64,000 nt of DNA from Roseomonas sp. KE0001 (lineage in GTDB: Bacteria > Pseudomonadota > Alphaproteobacteria > Acetobacterales > Acetobacteraceae), in assembly GCF_016107285.1 (NCBI RefSeq), contig NZ_RCVQ01000002.1, forward strand, positions 186,001 to 250,000. Reading direction: 5' to 3'. The notes below the pieces were generated by a model. That model worked only from the letters and a program-made list of their open reading frames with translations. It ran no database searches and had not been told where the DNA came from. Positions 40,509 through 50,530 of the stretch are shown here, piece by piece (position 1 is the first letter of the stretch; the number at the start of each line of letters is the position of its first letter). The position numbers were made by a program, and so were the translations under genes.

Positions 40509-40650
40509 CCGCGCCTCTCGCGGTCGGGGCCTCCTCGGCCGCGACGATGGTTGCATGCGGTCCATTACGTGACCGCAGCGCGCCGATCACCTTCGCCGGC
40601 GCTTCCGCCGGTCATCGGACAGGGGCCACGTGCTCCGGGAGCAGGACTCA

Positions 40651-41028
40651 ATGGCACGCATCGCAGGCGTGAACATTCCAACCAACAAGCGCGTTCTCAT
40701 TTCCCTTCGCTACATCTACGGCATCGGTCCGGCGAATGCGAAGGTGATCTGCGAGCAGCTCGGCATCCCCGAGGATCGCCGCGTCAACCAGCTGACGGAT
40801 GAGGAGATCCTCAAGATCCGCGAGCTGATCGACCGCGAGTACCGGGTCGAGGGCGACCTGCGTCGCGAGAACGCGATGAACATCAAGCGCCTGATGGACA
40901 TGGCCTGCTACCGCGGCCTGCGTCATCGCAAGGGCCTGCCTGTCCGTGGCCAGCGCACGCACACCAACGCCCGCACCCGCAAGGGCAAGGCCGTGGCGAT
41001 CGCCGGCAAGAAGAAGGTGACGAAGTAA
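40651..41028 (+). CDS. rpsM: 30S ribosomal protein S13
   Basis: The 125-residue S13 that contacts the P-site tRNA and bridges to the 50[20 protein letters not shown] and the C-terminal [18 protein letters not shown] are standard. ATG 40651 follows GGGAGCAGGA; a GTG at 40630 would add seven residues. Confidence 0.99.
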   Translation: MARIAGVNIPTNKRVLISLRYIYGIGPANAKVICEQLGIPEDRRVNQLTDEEILKIRELIDREYRVEGDLRRENAMNIKRLMDMACYRGLRHRKGLPVRGQRTHTNARTRKGKAVAIAGKKKVTK

Positions 41029-41029
41029 G

Positions 41030-41422
41030 ATGGCCCGTCAGCCCACCGGTCGTCCGCGCAAGAAGGAACGGAAGAATATCGCTTCCGGCGTCGCGCACGT
41101 CCTCGCCTCGTTCAACAACACCATCGTCACCATCACCGACAGCCAGGGCAATGCCATCGCCTGGTCCTCGGCCGGCAGCCAGGGCTTCAAGGGCAGCCGC
41201 AAGTCTACGCCCTATGCCGCGCAGGTCGCCGCCGAGGATGCCGGCCGCAAGGCCCGCGAGCATGGCATGGAGACGCTGGAGATCATGGTCTCGGGTCCCG
41301 GCTCGGGGCGCGAGTCGGCGCTCCGCGCGCTGCAGGCCGTCGGCTTCTATGTCACCGCCATCAAGGACGTGACCCCCATCCCGCACAACGGCTGCCGTCC
41401 GCGCAAGCGGCGTCGGGTCTGA
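41030..41422 (+). CDS. rpsK: 30S ribosomal protein S11
   Basis: The 130-residue platform protein S11. [20 protein letters not shown] and the C-terminal [15 protein letters not shown] are diagnostic. One base separates it from rpsM. Confidence 0.99.
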   Translation: MARQPTGRPRKKERKNIASGVAHVLASFNNTIVTITDSQGNAIAWSSAGSQGFKGSRKSTPYAAQVAAEDAGRKAREHGMETLEIMVSGPGSGRESALRALQAVGFYVTAIKDVTPIPHNGCRPRKRRRV

Positions 41423-41447
41423 GGCGAGGCTGCAGGAGAAACCGAAC

Positions 41448-42464
41448 GTGCTCGAGCGCAACTGGCGTTCCCTGATTCGCCCCGAGAAGCTCGAAGTCGA
41501 GTCCGGGGCCGACCCTTCGCGCACGGCGACGGTGGTGGCGGAGCCGCTCGAGCGCGGCTTCGGCATGACCCTCGGCAATGCGCTGCGGCGCGTGCTGCTC
41601 TCCTCGCTCCAGGGTGCGGCGGTCACCGCCATCCGCATCGATGGCGCGCTGCATGAGTTCAGCAGCCTGCAGGGCGTCCGCGAGGATGTCACGGACATCG
41701 TCCTCAACATCAAGCGCCTGGCGATCCGGATGCAGGGCGAGGGGCCGAAGCGCCTCCAGCTCACCGCGACCGGCCCGGGCGAGGTGACGGCGGGCCAGAT
41801 CCAGACCATCGGCGACATCGAGATCGCCAATCCGGAGCTGGTCATCTGCACCCTCGACGACGGCGCCAAGCTGTCGATGGAGCTGACGGTCGATATCGGC
41901 AAGGGCTATGTGCCCGCCTCCGAGAACCGGCCCGAGGACGCCCCGATCGGCCTGATCCCGGTCGATGCCATCTATTCCCCGGTCCGCCGCGTGGCGTATC
42001 AGGTGCAGCCGACCCGCGTCGGCCAGCGCACCGACTACGACAAGCTGGTGCTGACGGTGGAGACGGACGGCACGATCGCGCCGGACGATGCCGTGGCCCT
42101 GGCGGCCCGCATCCTGCAGGACCAGCTGCAGCTCTTCATCAACTTCGATGAGCCGCGCCAGCGCGTCGTGGAGGAGGTGCAGGACGACCTGCCCTTCAAC
42201 CGCAACCTGCTGCGCAAGGTGGATGAGCTGGAGCTGTCGGTCCGCAGCGCGAACTGCCTGAAGAACGACAACATCGTCTACATCGGCGACCTGGTGCAGA
42301 AGACGGAGCAGGAGATGCTCCGCACTCCGAACTTCGGCCGCAAGTCGCTGAACGAAATCAAGGAAGTCCTCGCCTCCATGGGGCTGAGCCTGGGCATGAC
42401 CGTGCCGGGCTGGCCGCCGGAGAACATCGAGGACCTCGCCAAGAAGATCGAAGAGCCGTTCTGA
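41448..42464 (+). CDS. rpoA: DNA-directed RNA polymerase subunit alpha
   Basis: The 338-residue alpha subunit. The N-terminal assembly domain ([22 protein letters not shown]) runs to about residue 235. The C-terminal domain holds the UP-element/activator-binding helices ([14 protein letters not shown]...[11 protein letters not shown]). The start is GTG 41448, with GCAGGAG 8 bases ahead. Confidence 0.99.
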   Translation: MLERNWRSLIRPEKLEVESGADPSRTATVVAEPLERGFGMTLGNALRRVLLSSLQGAAVTAIRIDGALHEFSSLQGVREDVTDIVLNIKRLAIRMQGEGPKRLQLTATGPGEVTAGQIQTIGDIEIANPELVICTLDDGAKLSMELTVDIGKGYVPASENRPEDAPIGLIPVDAIYSPVRRVAYQVQPTRVGQRTDYDKLVLTVETDGTIAPDDAVALAARILQDQLQLFINFDEPRQRVVEEVQDDLPFNRNLLRKVDELELSVRSANCLKNDNIVYIGDLVQKTEQEMLRTPNFGRKSLNEIKEVLASMGLSLGMTVPGWPPENIEDLAKKIEEPF

Positions 42465-42490
42465 TTTCGGCCGCGTGAAGGAATAGAACC

Positions 42491-42922
42491 ATGCGTCACG
42501 GGGTTGCCGGCCGGAAGCTCGGCGTCACCTCCACCCACCGTATTGCGATGCTCCGCAATATGGCGACCAGCCTGCTCAAGCACGAGCAGATCACCACGAC
42601 CCTGCCCAAGGCCAAGGAGCTGCGCCCGTATGTCGAGCGCATCATCACCCTGGGCAAGCGTGGCGACCTGCATGCGCGCCGCCAGGCCTATGCGCAGATC
42701 ATGGACCCGAAGGTGGTGGACAAGCTCTTCACCACCATCGCCGAGCGCTACAAGGGCCGCCAGGGTGGCTACACCCGCGTCCTGAAGGCCGGCATGCGCT
42801 ATGGCGACGCCGCCGACATGGCGGTGATCGAGCTGGTCGAGCGCGACGTCGCCGCCAAGGGTCAGGACAGCGGTCCGAAGCCCGTCGCGGCCGAGGCCGA
42901 GGGCCAGCAGGACGCGGCGTAA
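42491..42922 (+). CDS. rplQ: 50S ribosomal protein L17
   Basis: The 143-residue L17 at the tunnel exit region. [20 protein letters not shown] and [16 protein letters not shown] are family marks; a tail of about 20 residues extends the usual C-terminus. It is the last gene of the ribosomal block. Confidence 0.99.
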   Translation: MRHGVAGRKLGVTSTHRIAMLRNMATSLLKHEQITTTLPKAKELRPYVERIITLGKRGDLHARRQAYAQIMDPKVVDKLFTTIAERYKGRQGGYTRVLKAGMRYGDAADMAVIELVERDVAAKGQDSGPKPVAAEAEGQQDAA

Positions 42923-42948
42923 GCCGTCTCCTCCGGCCGGGATGAACG

Positions 42949-42979
42949 AAGGGGCGGATGGGCAACCATCCGCCCCTTT
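42949..42979 (+). terminator. Rho-independent terminator ending the ribosomal block
   Basis: A perfect 13-bp stem (42949-42961 with 42966-42978) capped by a GCAA tetraloop and followed by a short T stretch. It closes the block 26 bases after rplQ. Confidence 0.9.
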
Positions 42980-43053
42980 CGCGTGGCGCCCCGCGCCGGG
43001 CAACGCCGCGCCCCGGCCCGGCGTTGTCGCTCTGCCCAGCCCAGGAGCCCGCC

Positions 43054-43455
43054 ATGCCCGGCCATCGAGCGACCCGGACCGACCCCGCCTTATGGGAGAA
43101 GGTCAAGGCGGAGGTGCAGCAGGGCGACAAGGGTGGCGAGCCGGGGCAATGGTCGGCCCGCAAGGCGCAGCTGGCGGTGCGGGCGTACAAGAAGGCGGGC
43201 GGCGGCTATTCCGGCGCCAGGAGCAGCGCCAATCACCTGACGGCCTGGACGCGGGAGGACTGGGGCACCCGGTCCGGCCGCTCCTCGCGCGAGACCGGTG
43301 AGCGCTACCTGCCGCGCCAGGCACGGGAGGGGTTGAGCGAGGCCGAATACCGCGAGACCTCGGCCCGCAAGCGGCGGGACAGCGCGGCGGGACGGCAATT
43401 CTCCCCGCAGCCGGCGGCGATCGCGCGCAAGACGGCGCGCCTCCGCCGGTCCTGA
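43054..43455 (+). CDS. DUF5872-domain protein
   Basis: A 133-residue basic protein. The centre ([44 protein letters not shown] then [13 protein letters not shown]) matches DUF5872, a small family of unknown function. The C-terminus is Arg/Lys-rich and probably disordered. No signal or membrane segment. ATG 43054 follows CCAGGAG. Nucleic-acid binding is possible from charge, but nothing shows it. Confidence 0.78.
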   Translation: MPGHRATRTDPALWEKVKAEVQQGDKGGEPGQWSARKAQLAVRAYKKAGGGYSGARSSANHLTAWTREDWGTRSGRSSRETGERYLPRQAREGLSEAEYRETSARKRRDSAAGRQFSPQPAAIARKTARLRRS

Positions 43456-43561
43456 GCGCCGGCCCTGAGCGTGGGCGCGCGTCCTGCCGGCCTTGCGGGA
43501 CAGGGCCGGAAGGCGCTTTGATGCCTCCCCCTCCGACCCCGAGCCGGCAAGGAAGCCCCGC

Positions 43562-44407
43562 ATGCGTGTTTCGGTCGTGCAGATGAATCCCGGCCACGAC
43601 AAGGCCGCCAATATCGCCCAGGCGCGGGGCCTGATGGAGGCCGCGATCGAGGCGGACCGGCCGCAGATGCTGGTCCTGCCCGAGATGTGGACCTGCCTGG
43701 GCGGCGACCGCCCGACCAAGCTGGCCGCCGCCGAGGCCCTGCCGCCCGCCGGTTCCCACGCGCCGGGCGGCGAGGCCTACGAGTTCCTGCGCGACACGGC
43801 CCGCCGGCACGGCGTCCATGTGCATGGCGGCAGCATTGGCGAGGCGGCGGGCGAGAAGCTCTACAACACCAGCCTTGCCTTCGGCCCCGAGGGGCAGGAG
43901 CTGGCCCGCTACCGCAAGGTCCATCTCTTCGACATCACCACGCCCGACGGCACCGGCTACCGCGAGAGCGCCACCTATGGCGGCGGCGAGGCGGTGGTGA
44001 CCTACCAGGCCGGCGAGATCCGGGTGGGCTGCGCCATCTGCTACGATGTCCGCTTCCCCGAGCTCTTCCTGGCCCTGCGCCGGGCGGGGGCGGAGCTGAT
44101 CATGCTGCCCGCCGCCTTCACCCTGCAGACCGGCAAGGACCATTGGGAGGTGCTGATCCGCGCCAGGGCCATCGAGACGCAATGCTGGTTCGCCGCCCCC
44201 GCCACCTGGGGCCAGCACCAGGAGAAGGCCGGGCCGCGCCTGACCTACGGGCATTCGCTGATCGCCGATCCCTGGGGCCATGTCGTCGCCCGCGCGAGCG
44301 ACGGGAAGGGCTGGGCGACGGCCCGCATCGACCCGACGCTGACCGCCCGCGTCCGGCGGGACATGCCGGTGCTGGAGCATCGCGCCGCCGCCCGCGCGCA
44401 GTACTGA
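43562..44407 (+). CDS. Carbon-nitrogen hydrolase (nitrilase superfamily amidase)
   Basis: A 281-residue nitrilase-superfamily enzyme. The catalytic Glu-Lys-Cys triad is readable as E41 (VLPEMW), K119 (RKVHLFDI) and C160 ([14 protein letters not shown]). Sequence around ICYDVRFPE and [11 protein letters not shown] resembles the Nit/omega-amidase branch, which hydrolyses deaminated glutathione or 2-oxoglutaramate. The exact substrate is inferred only. It lies 10 bases ahead of NAD kinase and may be co-transcribed with it. Confidence 0.9.
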   Translation: MRVSVVQMNPGHDKAANIAQARGLMEAAIEADRPQMLVLPEMWTCLGGDRPTKLAAAEALPPAGSHAPGGEAYEFLRDTARRHGVHVHGGSIGEAAGEKLYNTSLAFGPEGQELARYRKVHLFDITTPDGTGYRESATYGGGEAVVTYQAGEIRVGCAICYDVRFPELFLALRRAGAELIMLPAAFTLQTGKDHWEVLIRARAIETQCWFAAPATWGQHQEKAGPRLTYGHSLIADPWGHVVARASDGKGWATARIDPTLTARVRRDMPVLEHRAAARAQY

Positions 44408-44417
44408 CGCCGGCGCC

Positions 44418-45245
44418 ATGACCGCGGCTTTGCTGGGCCATGGCTCCAGTTTCGGCGAGGCGCCGGAGCTGCCGGCCGACCTGCGCGGGCACATCGCCTT
44501 CCTGGCCGCCGCCACCGATGTCGCCGAGACGGCGCGGGACCGTTTCATCGCCCTCTATGGCGATGCCGCGCCGGACGCGGCCGCGGTGGTGGTGGCGCTG
44601 GGCGGCGATGGCTTCATGCTGGAGACCCAGCACCGCTTCCTCGGGCGCAACCTGCCGGTCTATGGCATGAACTGCGGCAGCGTCGGCTTCCTGATGAACG
44701 CCTTCCATGAGGACGACCTGCTGCCGCGCCTCGCCGCCGCCCAGGCGGCCATCCTGCACCCGTTGCGGATGCGGGCGCTGGATGCCACCGGGGGGCTGCG
44801 CGAGGCGCTGGCGATCAACGAGGTCTCGCTGCTGCGCGAGACGCGGCAGGCGGCGAAGATCCGCATCCTGGTCGACGGCAAGGAGCGGCTGCCGGAGCTG
44901 ATCTGCGACGGCATCCTGGTGGCGACGCCGGCCGGCAGCACCGCCTACAACCTCTCGGCCTATGGCCCGATCGTGCCGCTGGGCGCGAACCTGTTGCCGC
45001 TGACGCCGATCTCGGCCTTCCGCCCGCGGCGCTGGCGTGGCGCGCTGCTGCCCTCGGAGGCGTTGGTGATGTTCCAGATCCTGGAGCCCGGCAAGCGCCC
45101 CGTCGCGGCCGTGGCCGACAATGTCGAGGTGCGCGACATCCGCTCGGTCGAGGTGCGGGAGGACCGCTCGGTGCGGATGACCCTGCTCTTCGACCCCGAT
45201 CACGGCCTGTCGGAACGGATCATCGCCGAGCAGTTCACCGTCTGA
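44418..45245 (+). CDS. nadK: NAD kinase
   Basis: Phosphorylates NAD to NADP. The 275-residue protein shows the GGDG motif ([17 protein letters not shown]), the second conserved NE motif ([10 protein letters not shown]) and the [12 protein letters not shown] glycine-rich segment that binds the substrate. C-terminal [16 protein letters not shown] is the usual end of the family. ATG 44418 lies 10 bases after the amidase stop. Confidence 0.96.
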   Translation: MTAALLGHGSSFGEAPELPADLRGHIAFLAAATDVAETARDRFIALYGDAAPDAAAVVVALGGDGFMLETQHRFLGRNLPVYGMNCGSVGFLMNAFHEDDLLPRLAAAQAAILHPLRMRALDATGGLREALAINEVSLLRETRQAAKIRILVDGKERLPELICDGILVATPAGSTAYNLSAYGPIVPLGANLLPLTPISAFRPRRWRGALLPSEALVMFQILEPGKRPVAAVADNVEVRDIRSVEVREDRSVRMTLLFDPDHGLSERIIAEQFTV

Positions 45246-45296
45246 AGGGCGGCCGGCTGAAGGGCGGCCGGGAGCTTCCCCCGGCCGCCCGCCGCG

Positions 45297-46898
45297 TCAC
45301 TTCTCCCGGCGCACCCCCATGGCCGTGGTGCGCTCGTCCATGCGCGGGACATAGGTCAGCCCCTTCCGCAGGGCCCAGGTGTTGACCAGCTGGAACAGCG
45401 GCAGGATGGCCTGCTCGTCCATGGCGTATCGCACCGCCTCCTGCAGCAGCTTCTCCCGCTTCGCGTCGTCGATCGTGGAGGCGGCGCGGCTGGTCATCGC
45501 GTCCAGCTCCGGGTTGGAGTAGCGGCCGCTGTTGCTGGCGCCGGTGCGCTTGTCGCGGTCGAAGGTGCCGATGATGTTGACCAGGAGGTAGGAGGCCTCG
45601 CCGGTCGTGCTGCCCCAGCCGGAGAGGCGCATGCCGAACTCCTGCCGGTTCGACCGGACGGAGAAGCTGGCCCAGGGCAGCGCCTCGACCTGGGTCTGCA
45701 CGCCGATGCGGGTCCACATCTGGGCGATCGCCTGGGCGGTCTTGGCGTCGTTCGGGTAGCGGTCGTTCGGCGTGTGCAGGGTTATCCGCAGGCCCCGCGG
45801 GAAGCCGGCCTCGGCCAGCAGCGCCTTGGCGCCGTTCGGGTCGTAGGCCAGCGGCTTGACCGCCGGGTTGTAGCCGAAGGTGCCGGGGGGCAGCCACTGG
45901 CCGGTGGGCTTGGCGGTGCCTTCCATCACCCGGTCCGCCAGCGCCTCGCGCTGGATCGCCATGGAGAGGGCGCGCCGCACCCGGACATCCTGGAACGGAT
46001 TGCGGGCCAGGGGCTTGCCCTCATGGTCGGCGACGAAGGGAACCTCGCCGGTGCGGGAATAGTCCGGCATCAGGTAGATCAGCCGCACGCCCTCGATCTC
46101 GGCCAGGGTGATCCCCGCGTCGCGCTTCAGCCGCGGCAGGTCGCTGGCCGGCACCTGGTCGATGATGTCGACATCGCCCGAGAGGATGGCGGCGCTGCGC
46201 GCGCCATCATTGTTGATGAAGCGCAGATTGACCTTCTCCCAGGGCTCCTTCTCGCCCCAGTAGGCATCGTTGCGCACCAGCTCGGCCCGGTCGCCGGGGC
46301 GGTAGGCCTGCATGCGGTAGGGTCCGGTGCCGATCGCCGCCTTGCCGGAATTGTAGTCCTCGGTCGAGGCATTCTCGCCCGCGTGGCGGGAGATCACCGA
46401 GATCGCGCCAAGCTCCACCGGCAGCAGCGGATGCGGCTGGGCGGTGTGGAAGCGCACCGTCAGCGGATCGACCAGCTCCACGCGCGTGATGGCGCGCACG
46501 AAGCCGCCCATGCCGCCGGGGCTGTTCGGCACGTTGGGCGCGCGGGCGATGGTGAAGGCCACGTCCTCGGCGGTGAAGTCGCGGCCGTCATGCCATTTGA
46601 CGCCGGGGCGCAGCTTGAACTCCCAGACCGTCGGCTCCACCGTGCGCCAGCTCTCGGCGAGCTGCGGATGGGGCTGCGCCGTGGCGTCCCGGCCGACCAG
46701 ATAGTCATAGACGTGCATGGCCAGGGTGTGGTTCGGAGCGGCGTTGTAGAAGTGCGGGTCGGCCGAGGTGACGGCGCCGCCGATGCCGATGTTCAGGGTC
46801 TGGGCCTGCGCCGGAGCCAGGGCAAAAGAAGCCAGGGCAAGAGGGGCGATCAGCGGCGCGGCGAGCAGGGCGGTCCGCAGACCTTTGGAAAAGGGCAT
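45297..46898 (-). CDS. ABC transporter substrate-binding protein (SBP_bac_5, peptide type), first of two
   Basis: A 533-residue periplasmic binding protein of the DppA/OppA class. It has a signal peptide to about residue 32 (ALAPAQA), then GGAVTSADPHFYNAAPNHTL and ESWRTVEPTVWEFKLRPGVKWHDGR, the family signature. The ATG at 46898 follows GAGAACGAG. It is divergent from a paralogue at 47020 that begins the transporter operon. Likely ligands are di/oligopeptides or related compounds; not determinable from sequence. Confidence 0.93.
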   Translation of the reverse strand: MPFSKGLRTALLAAPLIAPLALASFALAPAQAQTLNIGIGGAVTSADPHFYNAAPNHTLAMHVYDYLVGRDATAQPHPQLAESWRTVEPTVWEFKLRPGVKWHDGRDFTAEDVAFTIARAPNVPNSPGGMGGFVRAITRVELVDPLTVRFHTAQPHPLLPVELGAISVISRHAGENASTEDYNSGKAAIGTGPYRMQAYRPGDRAELVRNDAYWGEKEPWEKVNLRFINNDGARSAAILSGDVDIIDQVPASDLPRLKRDAGITLAEIEGVRLIYLMPDYSRTGEVPFVADHEGKPLARNPFQDVRVRRALSMAIQREALADRVMEGTAKPTGQWLPPGTFGYNPAVKPLAYDPNGAKALLAEAGFPRGLRITLHTPNDRYPNDAKTAQAIAQMWTRIGVQTQVEALPWASFSVRSNRQEFGMRLSGWGSTTGEASYLLVNIIGTFDRDKRTGASNSGRYSNPELDAMTSRAASTIDDAKREKLLQEAVRYAMDEQAILPLFQLVNTWALRKGLTYVPRMDERTTAMGVRREK

Positions 46899-47019
46899 AA
46901 TCTCGTTCTCTCCCGACACAAAACGGCCATAACCTAGCGAGGGCGATCCCAGGCTGCTACACTGCGAGGTAAAGAAGCTGTAATCTTTCAAGCCATTCTC
47001 CATATCCTGGGGGCGTAGA

Positions 47020-48609
47020 ATGATCCGCAGAGCTCGGGCGGCCACCGTGGCTGCCGTTTTGGCGCTGACCCCAGGCCTGGCCGGCGCGGCCTGGGCGCAG
47101 AACCTGACCATGGCGGTGGGGGCGCAGGTCACCTCCCTCGACCCGCACTACCACGCCCTGTCGCCCAACTTCGCCGTGGCGACCATGCTGTTCGACACGT
47201 TGACCCGCCTCGACGAGAACGCCCGGCTGCAGCCCGGCCTGGCGGAGAGCTGGAAGCCGGTCGAGCCGACGATCTGGGAATTCAAGCTGCGACCGGGGGT
47301 GAAGTTCCACAACGGCAACGACTTCGCCGCCGAGGACGTGGCCTTCACCGTCGACCGTGTGCCAAACGTGCCGAACAGCCCTTCCTCCTACGGCATCTAC
47401 ACGCGCGCCATCGAGCGGGTGGAGCTGGTCGATCCGCTGACAGTGCGCTTCCACACGCGCGCGCCCTATCCGCTGCTGCCGACCGACCTGGCCCAGGTCG
47501 CGATGCTGGATCGCCAGACCCATGAGAACGCGACGACCGAGGGGTTCAACGCCGGCACCCTGGCGATCGGCACCGGCCCCTTCCGCTACGTCTCCTTCCG
47601 CTCGGGCGACCGGCTGGAGCTGCAGCGCAACGACGACTACTGGGGCGAGAAGCCGCACTGGGAGAAGGTGAGCTACCGCATCCTGGCCAATGACGCCTCG
47701 CGCACCGCGGCGCTGCTGGCCGGCGATGTGGACTTCATCGACCAGGTGCCGACGAGCGACCTCAACAATCTGCGCCGCAGCGACCGCGTCCACCTCGCCG
47801 AGCGGGACGGGCTGCGCATCATCTTCCTGGCGCTCGATCACCAGCACCCGGAGGGTTCGCCGCTCATCACCGACGCGCAGGGCCGCAAGCTCAGCGTCAA
47901 CCCGCTGCGCGACATGCGGGTCCGCCGCGCGCTGTCGCTCGCCATCGACCGTCCGGCCATCGCCGCGCGCGTCATGGAAGGCACGGCCAAGCCGAGCGGG
48001 CAGTTCCTGCCGACCTCCGCCTTCGGCGCCATCCCGGACCTCGAGGCGCCGGCGACCGACGCGGAGGCGGCGAAGAAGCTGCTGGCCGAGGCCGGCTATC
48101 CCGACGGCTTCCGCATCACGCTGAGCGGCCCGAACGACCGCTACATCAACGATTCCCGGATCATCCAGGCGATCGGCCAGATGTGGACCCGCATCGGCGT
48201 GCGCACCACCGTGGACGCGCAGCCCTGGACCACCTTCGTCGCCCGCGCCGGCCGCTTCGAGCTGAGCGCCTTCCTGGTCGGCTGGAGCAGCTCCTCGGGC
48301 GAGGCCTCGAACCCGCTTCGCTCGCTGGTCGCCACCTACGACCGGGACAAGGGCTTCGGCACCTCGAACCGCGGCCGCTATTCCAACCCGGCGATGGACG
48401 CCAAGCTCGAGGAGGCGCTGCGCGAGCTGGATGACGGCCGGCGCGAGGCGCTGCTGCGCGACGCGACCCGCATGGCCATGGAGGATGTCGGCATCATCCC
48501 GATCCACCTTCAGAAGAACGTCTGGGCGATGCGCCCGACCCTGACCCACAATTCCCGCACGGATGAGTTGACGCGGGCGCAGGATGTGCGCCCGGCGGCC
48601 TCCAACTGA
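47020..48609 (+). CDS. ABC transporter substrate-binding protein (SBP_bac_5), second of two
   Basis: A 529-residue paralogue of the divergent protein, with signal peptide (ending GAAWAQ, about residue 27), the start NLTMAVGAQVTSLDPHYHALSPN and the signature WEFKLRPGVKFHNGNDF. It opens an operon with two permeases and two ATPases. Its spacing to the next gene is 14 bases. Ligand unknown. Confidence 0.94.
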   Translation: MIRRARAATVAAVLALTPGLAGAAWAQNLTMAVGAQVTSLDPHYHALSPNFAVATMLFDTLTRLDENARLQPGLAESWKPVEPTIWEFKLRPGVKFHNGNDFAAEDVAFTVDRVPNVPNSPSSYGIYTRAIERVELVDPLTVRFHTRAPYPLLPTDLAQVAMLDRQTHENATTEGFNAGTLAIGTGPFRYVSFRSGDRLELQRNDDYWGEKPHWEKVSYRILANDASRTAALLAGDVDFIDQVPTSDLNNLRRSDRVHLAERDGLRIIFLALDHQHPEGSPLITDAQGRKLSVNPLRDMRVRRALSLAIDRPAIAARVMEGTAKPSGQFLPTSAFGAIPDLEAPATDAEAAKKLLAEAGYPDGFRITLSGPNDRYINDSRIIQAIGQMWTRIGVRTTVDAQPWTTFVARAGRFELSAFLVGWSSSSGEASNPLRSLVATYDRDKGFGTSNRGRYSNPAMDAKLEEALRELDDGRREALLRDATRMAMEDVGIIPIHLQKNVWAMRPTLTHNSRTDELTRAQDVRPAASN

Positions 48610-48623
48610 CGGCACCCTGATCC

Positions 48624-49595
48624 ATGAGTGTTTACCTGTTGCGGCGGCTGTTGCAGTCCGCCCTCGTGATGCTGGCGATGTCGGTCATCGTCTTCGTCGG
48701 CGTCTATGCCATCGGCGATCCGGTCGAGATCCTGATCAGCCCCGACGCCGATCAGATGGAGCGCGAGCGCGCCATCCAGGCGCTCGGCCTCGACCTGCCG
48801 CTGTGGCAGCAGTACCTGTCCTTCCTGGCCAATGCGCTGCGCGGCGATCTCGGCCGCAGCTTCGTCTTCAACGAGCCGGCGCTGCAGCTGATCCTGCAGC
48901 GCATGCCGGCGACGCTGGAGCTCGCCTTCGGCGCCATGTTCCTGGCGCTGCTGGTCGGCCTGCCGCTCGGCCTCTACGCCGGGCTGAAGCCGAATTCGAC
49001 CGGCTCCAAGGTGATCATGGCCGGCTCCATCCTCGGCTTCTCGCTGCCCACCTTCTGGGTCGGCCTGATGCTGATCATGGTCTTCGCCGTGCAGCTCGGC
49101 TGGCTGCCCTCCACCGGGCGCGGCCCGACCGTCGAGGTGCTCGGCCTGCGCTGGTCCTTCCTGACCTGGGACGGCCTCAGGCACCTCGCCATGCCGGCGC
49201 TGAACCTCGCTCTGTTCAAGATCAGCCTGGTCATCCGCCTGACCCGCGCCGGCGTGCGCGAGACCATGCTGATGGACTACGTGAAGTTCGCACGCGCCAA
49301 GGGGCTGACCAACAACCGCGTCACCTATGTGCACGTGTTCAAGAACATCCTGATCCCGGTCGTCACCGTGGTCGGGCTCGAGCTCGGCTCCACCATCGCC
49401 TTCTCGGTGGTGACGGAAAGCGTCTTCGCCTGGCCGGGCATGGGCAAGCTGATCATCGACAGCATCAACGTGCTCGACCGCCCGGTGATCGTCGCCTACC
49501 TGATGATCATCGTGCTGATGTTCATCACCATCAATCTCGTGGTCGACCTCGCCTATTCGGCGCTCGATCCGCGGGTGCGGCTGGAGAACAAGTGA
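48624..49595 (+). CDS. Peptide-type ABC transporter permease (DppB-like)
   Basis: A 323-residue inner-membrane permease with six helices. The N-terminal helix (YLLRRLLQSALVMLAMSVIVF) and the EAA-loop region (DYVKFARAKGLTNNRV) are typical of DppB. One base separates it from the next permease. It would pair with the DppC-like protein to form the channel. Confidence 0.96.
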   Translation: MSVYLLRRLLQSALVMLAMSVIVFVGVYAIGDPVEILISPDADQMERERAIQALGLDLPLWQQYLSFLANALRGDLGRSFVFNEPALQLILQRMPATLELAFGAMFLALLVGLPLGLYAGLKPNSTGSKVIMAGSILGFSLPTFWVGLMLIMVFAVQLGWLPSTGRGPTVEVLGLRWSFLTWDGLRHLAMPALNLALFKISLVIRLTRAGVRETMLMDYVKFARAKGLTNNRVTYVHVFKNILIPVVTVVGLELGSTIAFSVVTESVFAWPGMGKLIIDSINVLDRPVIVAYLMIIVLMFITINLVVDLAYSALDPRVRLENK

Positions 49596-49596
49596 G

Positions 49597-50520
49597 ATGA
49601 GCACGACCACCGCCGCCCCCGACACGCCCGCGGCCGCGCCCAAGGCCGAGACGCCCTGGCGCCGCTTCGCCGCCGAATTCGCCGAGAGCAAGCTGGCGCT
49701 CCTCGGCCTGGGCGTCTTCGTCCTCATCGCCCTGATCGCCATCTTCGCGCCCTGGCTGGCGCCGCAGAACCCCTACGACCTGGCGCAGCTCGACATCATG
49801 GACGGGCGGCTGGAGCCGGGCACGCGCAACGGGATGGACACCTTCACCTACTGGCTCGGCACCGATGACCAGGGGCGCGACATGCTCTCCGGCATCATGT
49901 ACGGGCTGCGCATCTCGCTGCTGGTGGGCGCCGGCTCGGCCATCATCGCCTGCGCCGTCGGGGCCTCGCTCGGCCTGCTCGCCGCCTATGCCGGCGGGCG
50001 GACCGACACCGTCATCATGCGCCTGGTCGACCTGCAGCTCTCCTTCCCGACCATCCTGGCGGCGCTCATGATCCTCGCCTTCCTCGGCAAGGGCGTGTTC
50101 AACGTCGTCATCGCGCTGGTCATCGTGGAATGGGCCTACTACGCCCGCACGGTGCGCGGCACGGCGCTGGTCGAGCGGCGGCGCGAGTATATCGAGGCGG
50201 CGCAGTGCCTGGCCCTGCCGACCCGGCGCGTCATCTTCCGCCACCTGCTGCCGAACTGCATGCCGCCGCTGATCGTCGTCGGCACCATGCAGATCGCCCG
50301 CGCCATCGCGCTCGAGGCGACGCTCTCCTTCCTCGGCCTCGGCGTGCCGATCACCGAGCCCTCGCTCGGCCTGCTGATCTCCAACGGCTACGAGTACATG
50401 CTCTCCGGCCGCTACTGGATCAGCTTCTATCCGGGCATCGCGCTGCTCGTGACCATCGTGTCGATCAACCTGGTCGGCGATCAGCTGCGCGACGTGCTCA
50501 ACCCGCGGCTCAAGAAGTAA
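49597..50520 (+). CDS. Peptide-type ABC transporter permease (DppC-like)
   Basis: A 307-residue permease. A cytoplasmic N-terminal part with WRRFAAEFAESKLALLGLG leads to a first helix, then the periplasmic YWLGTDDQGRDMLSGIMYGLR typical of DppC. The EAA loop reads EYIEAAQCLALPTRRVIFRH. It is followed by the first ATPase after 10 bases. Confidence 0.96.
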   Translation: MSTTTAAPDTPAAAPKAETPWRRFAAEFAESKLALLGLGVFVLIALIAIFAPWLAPQNPYDLAQLDIMDGRLEPGTRNGMDTFTYWLGTDDQGRDMLSGIMYGLRISLLVGAGSAIIACAVGASLGLLAAYAGGRTDTVIMRLVDLQLSFPTILAALMILAFLGKGVFNVVIALVIVEWAYYARTVRGTALVERRREYIEAAQCLALPTRRVIFRHLLPNCMPPLIVVGTMQIARAIALEATLSFLGLGVPITEPSLGLLISNGYEYMLSGRYWISFYPGIALLVTIVSINLVGDQLRDVLNPRLKK

Positions 50521-50530
50521 AGGACCGGGC

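Noticed and set aside
46899-47019. Promoters in the divergent gap between the two binding-protein genes
   Set aside because: TACACT (plus) and TTGAAA (minus) are present, but no pair of boxes has convincing spacing on either strand.
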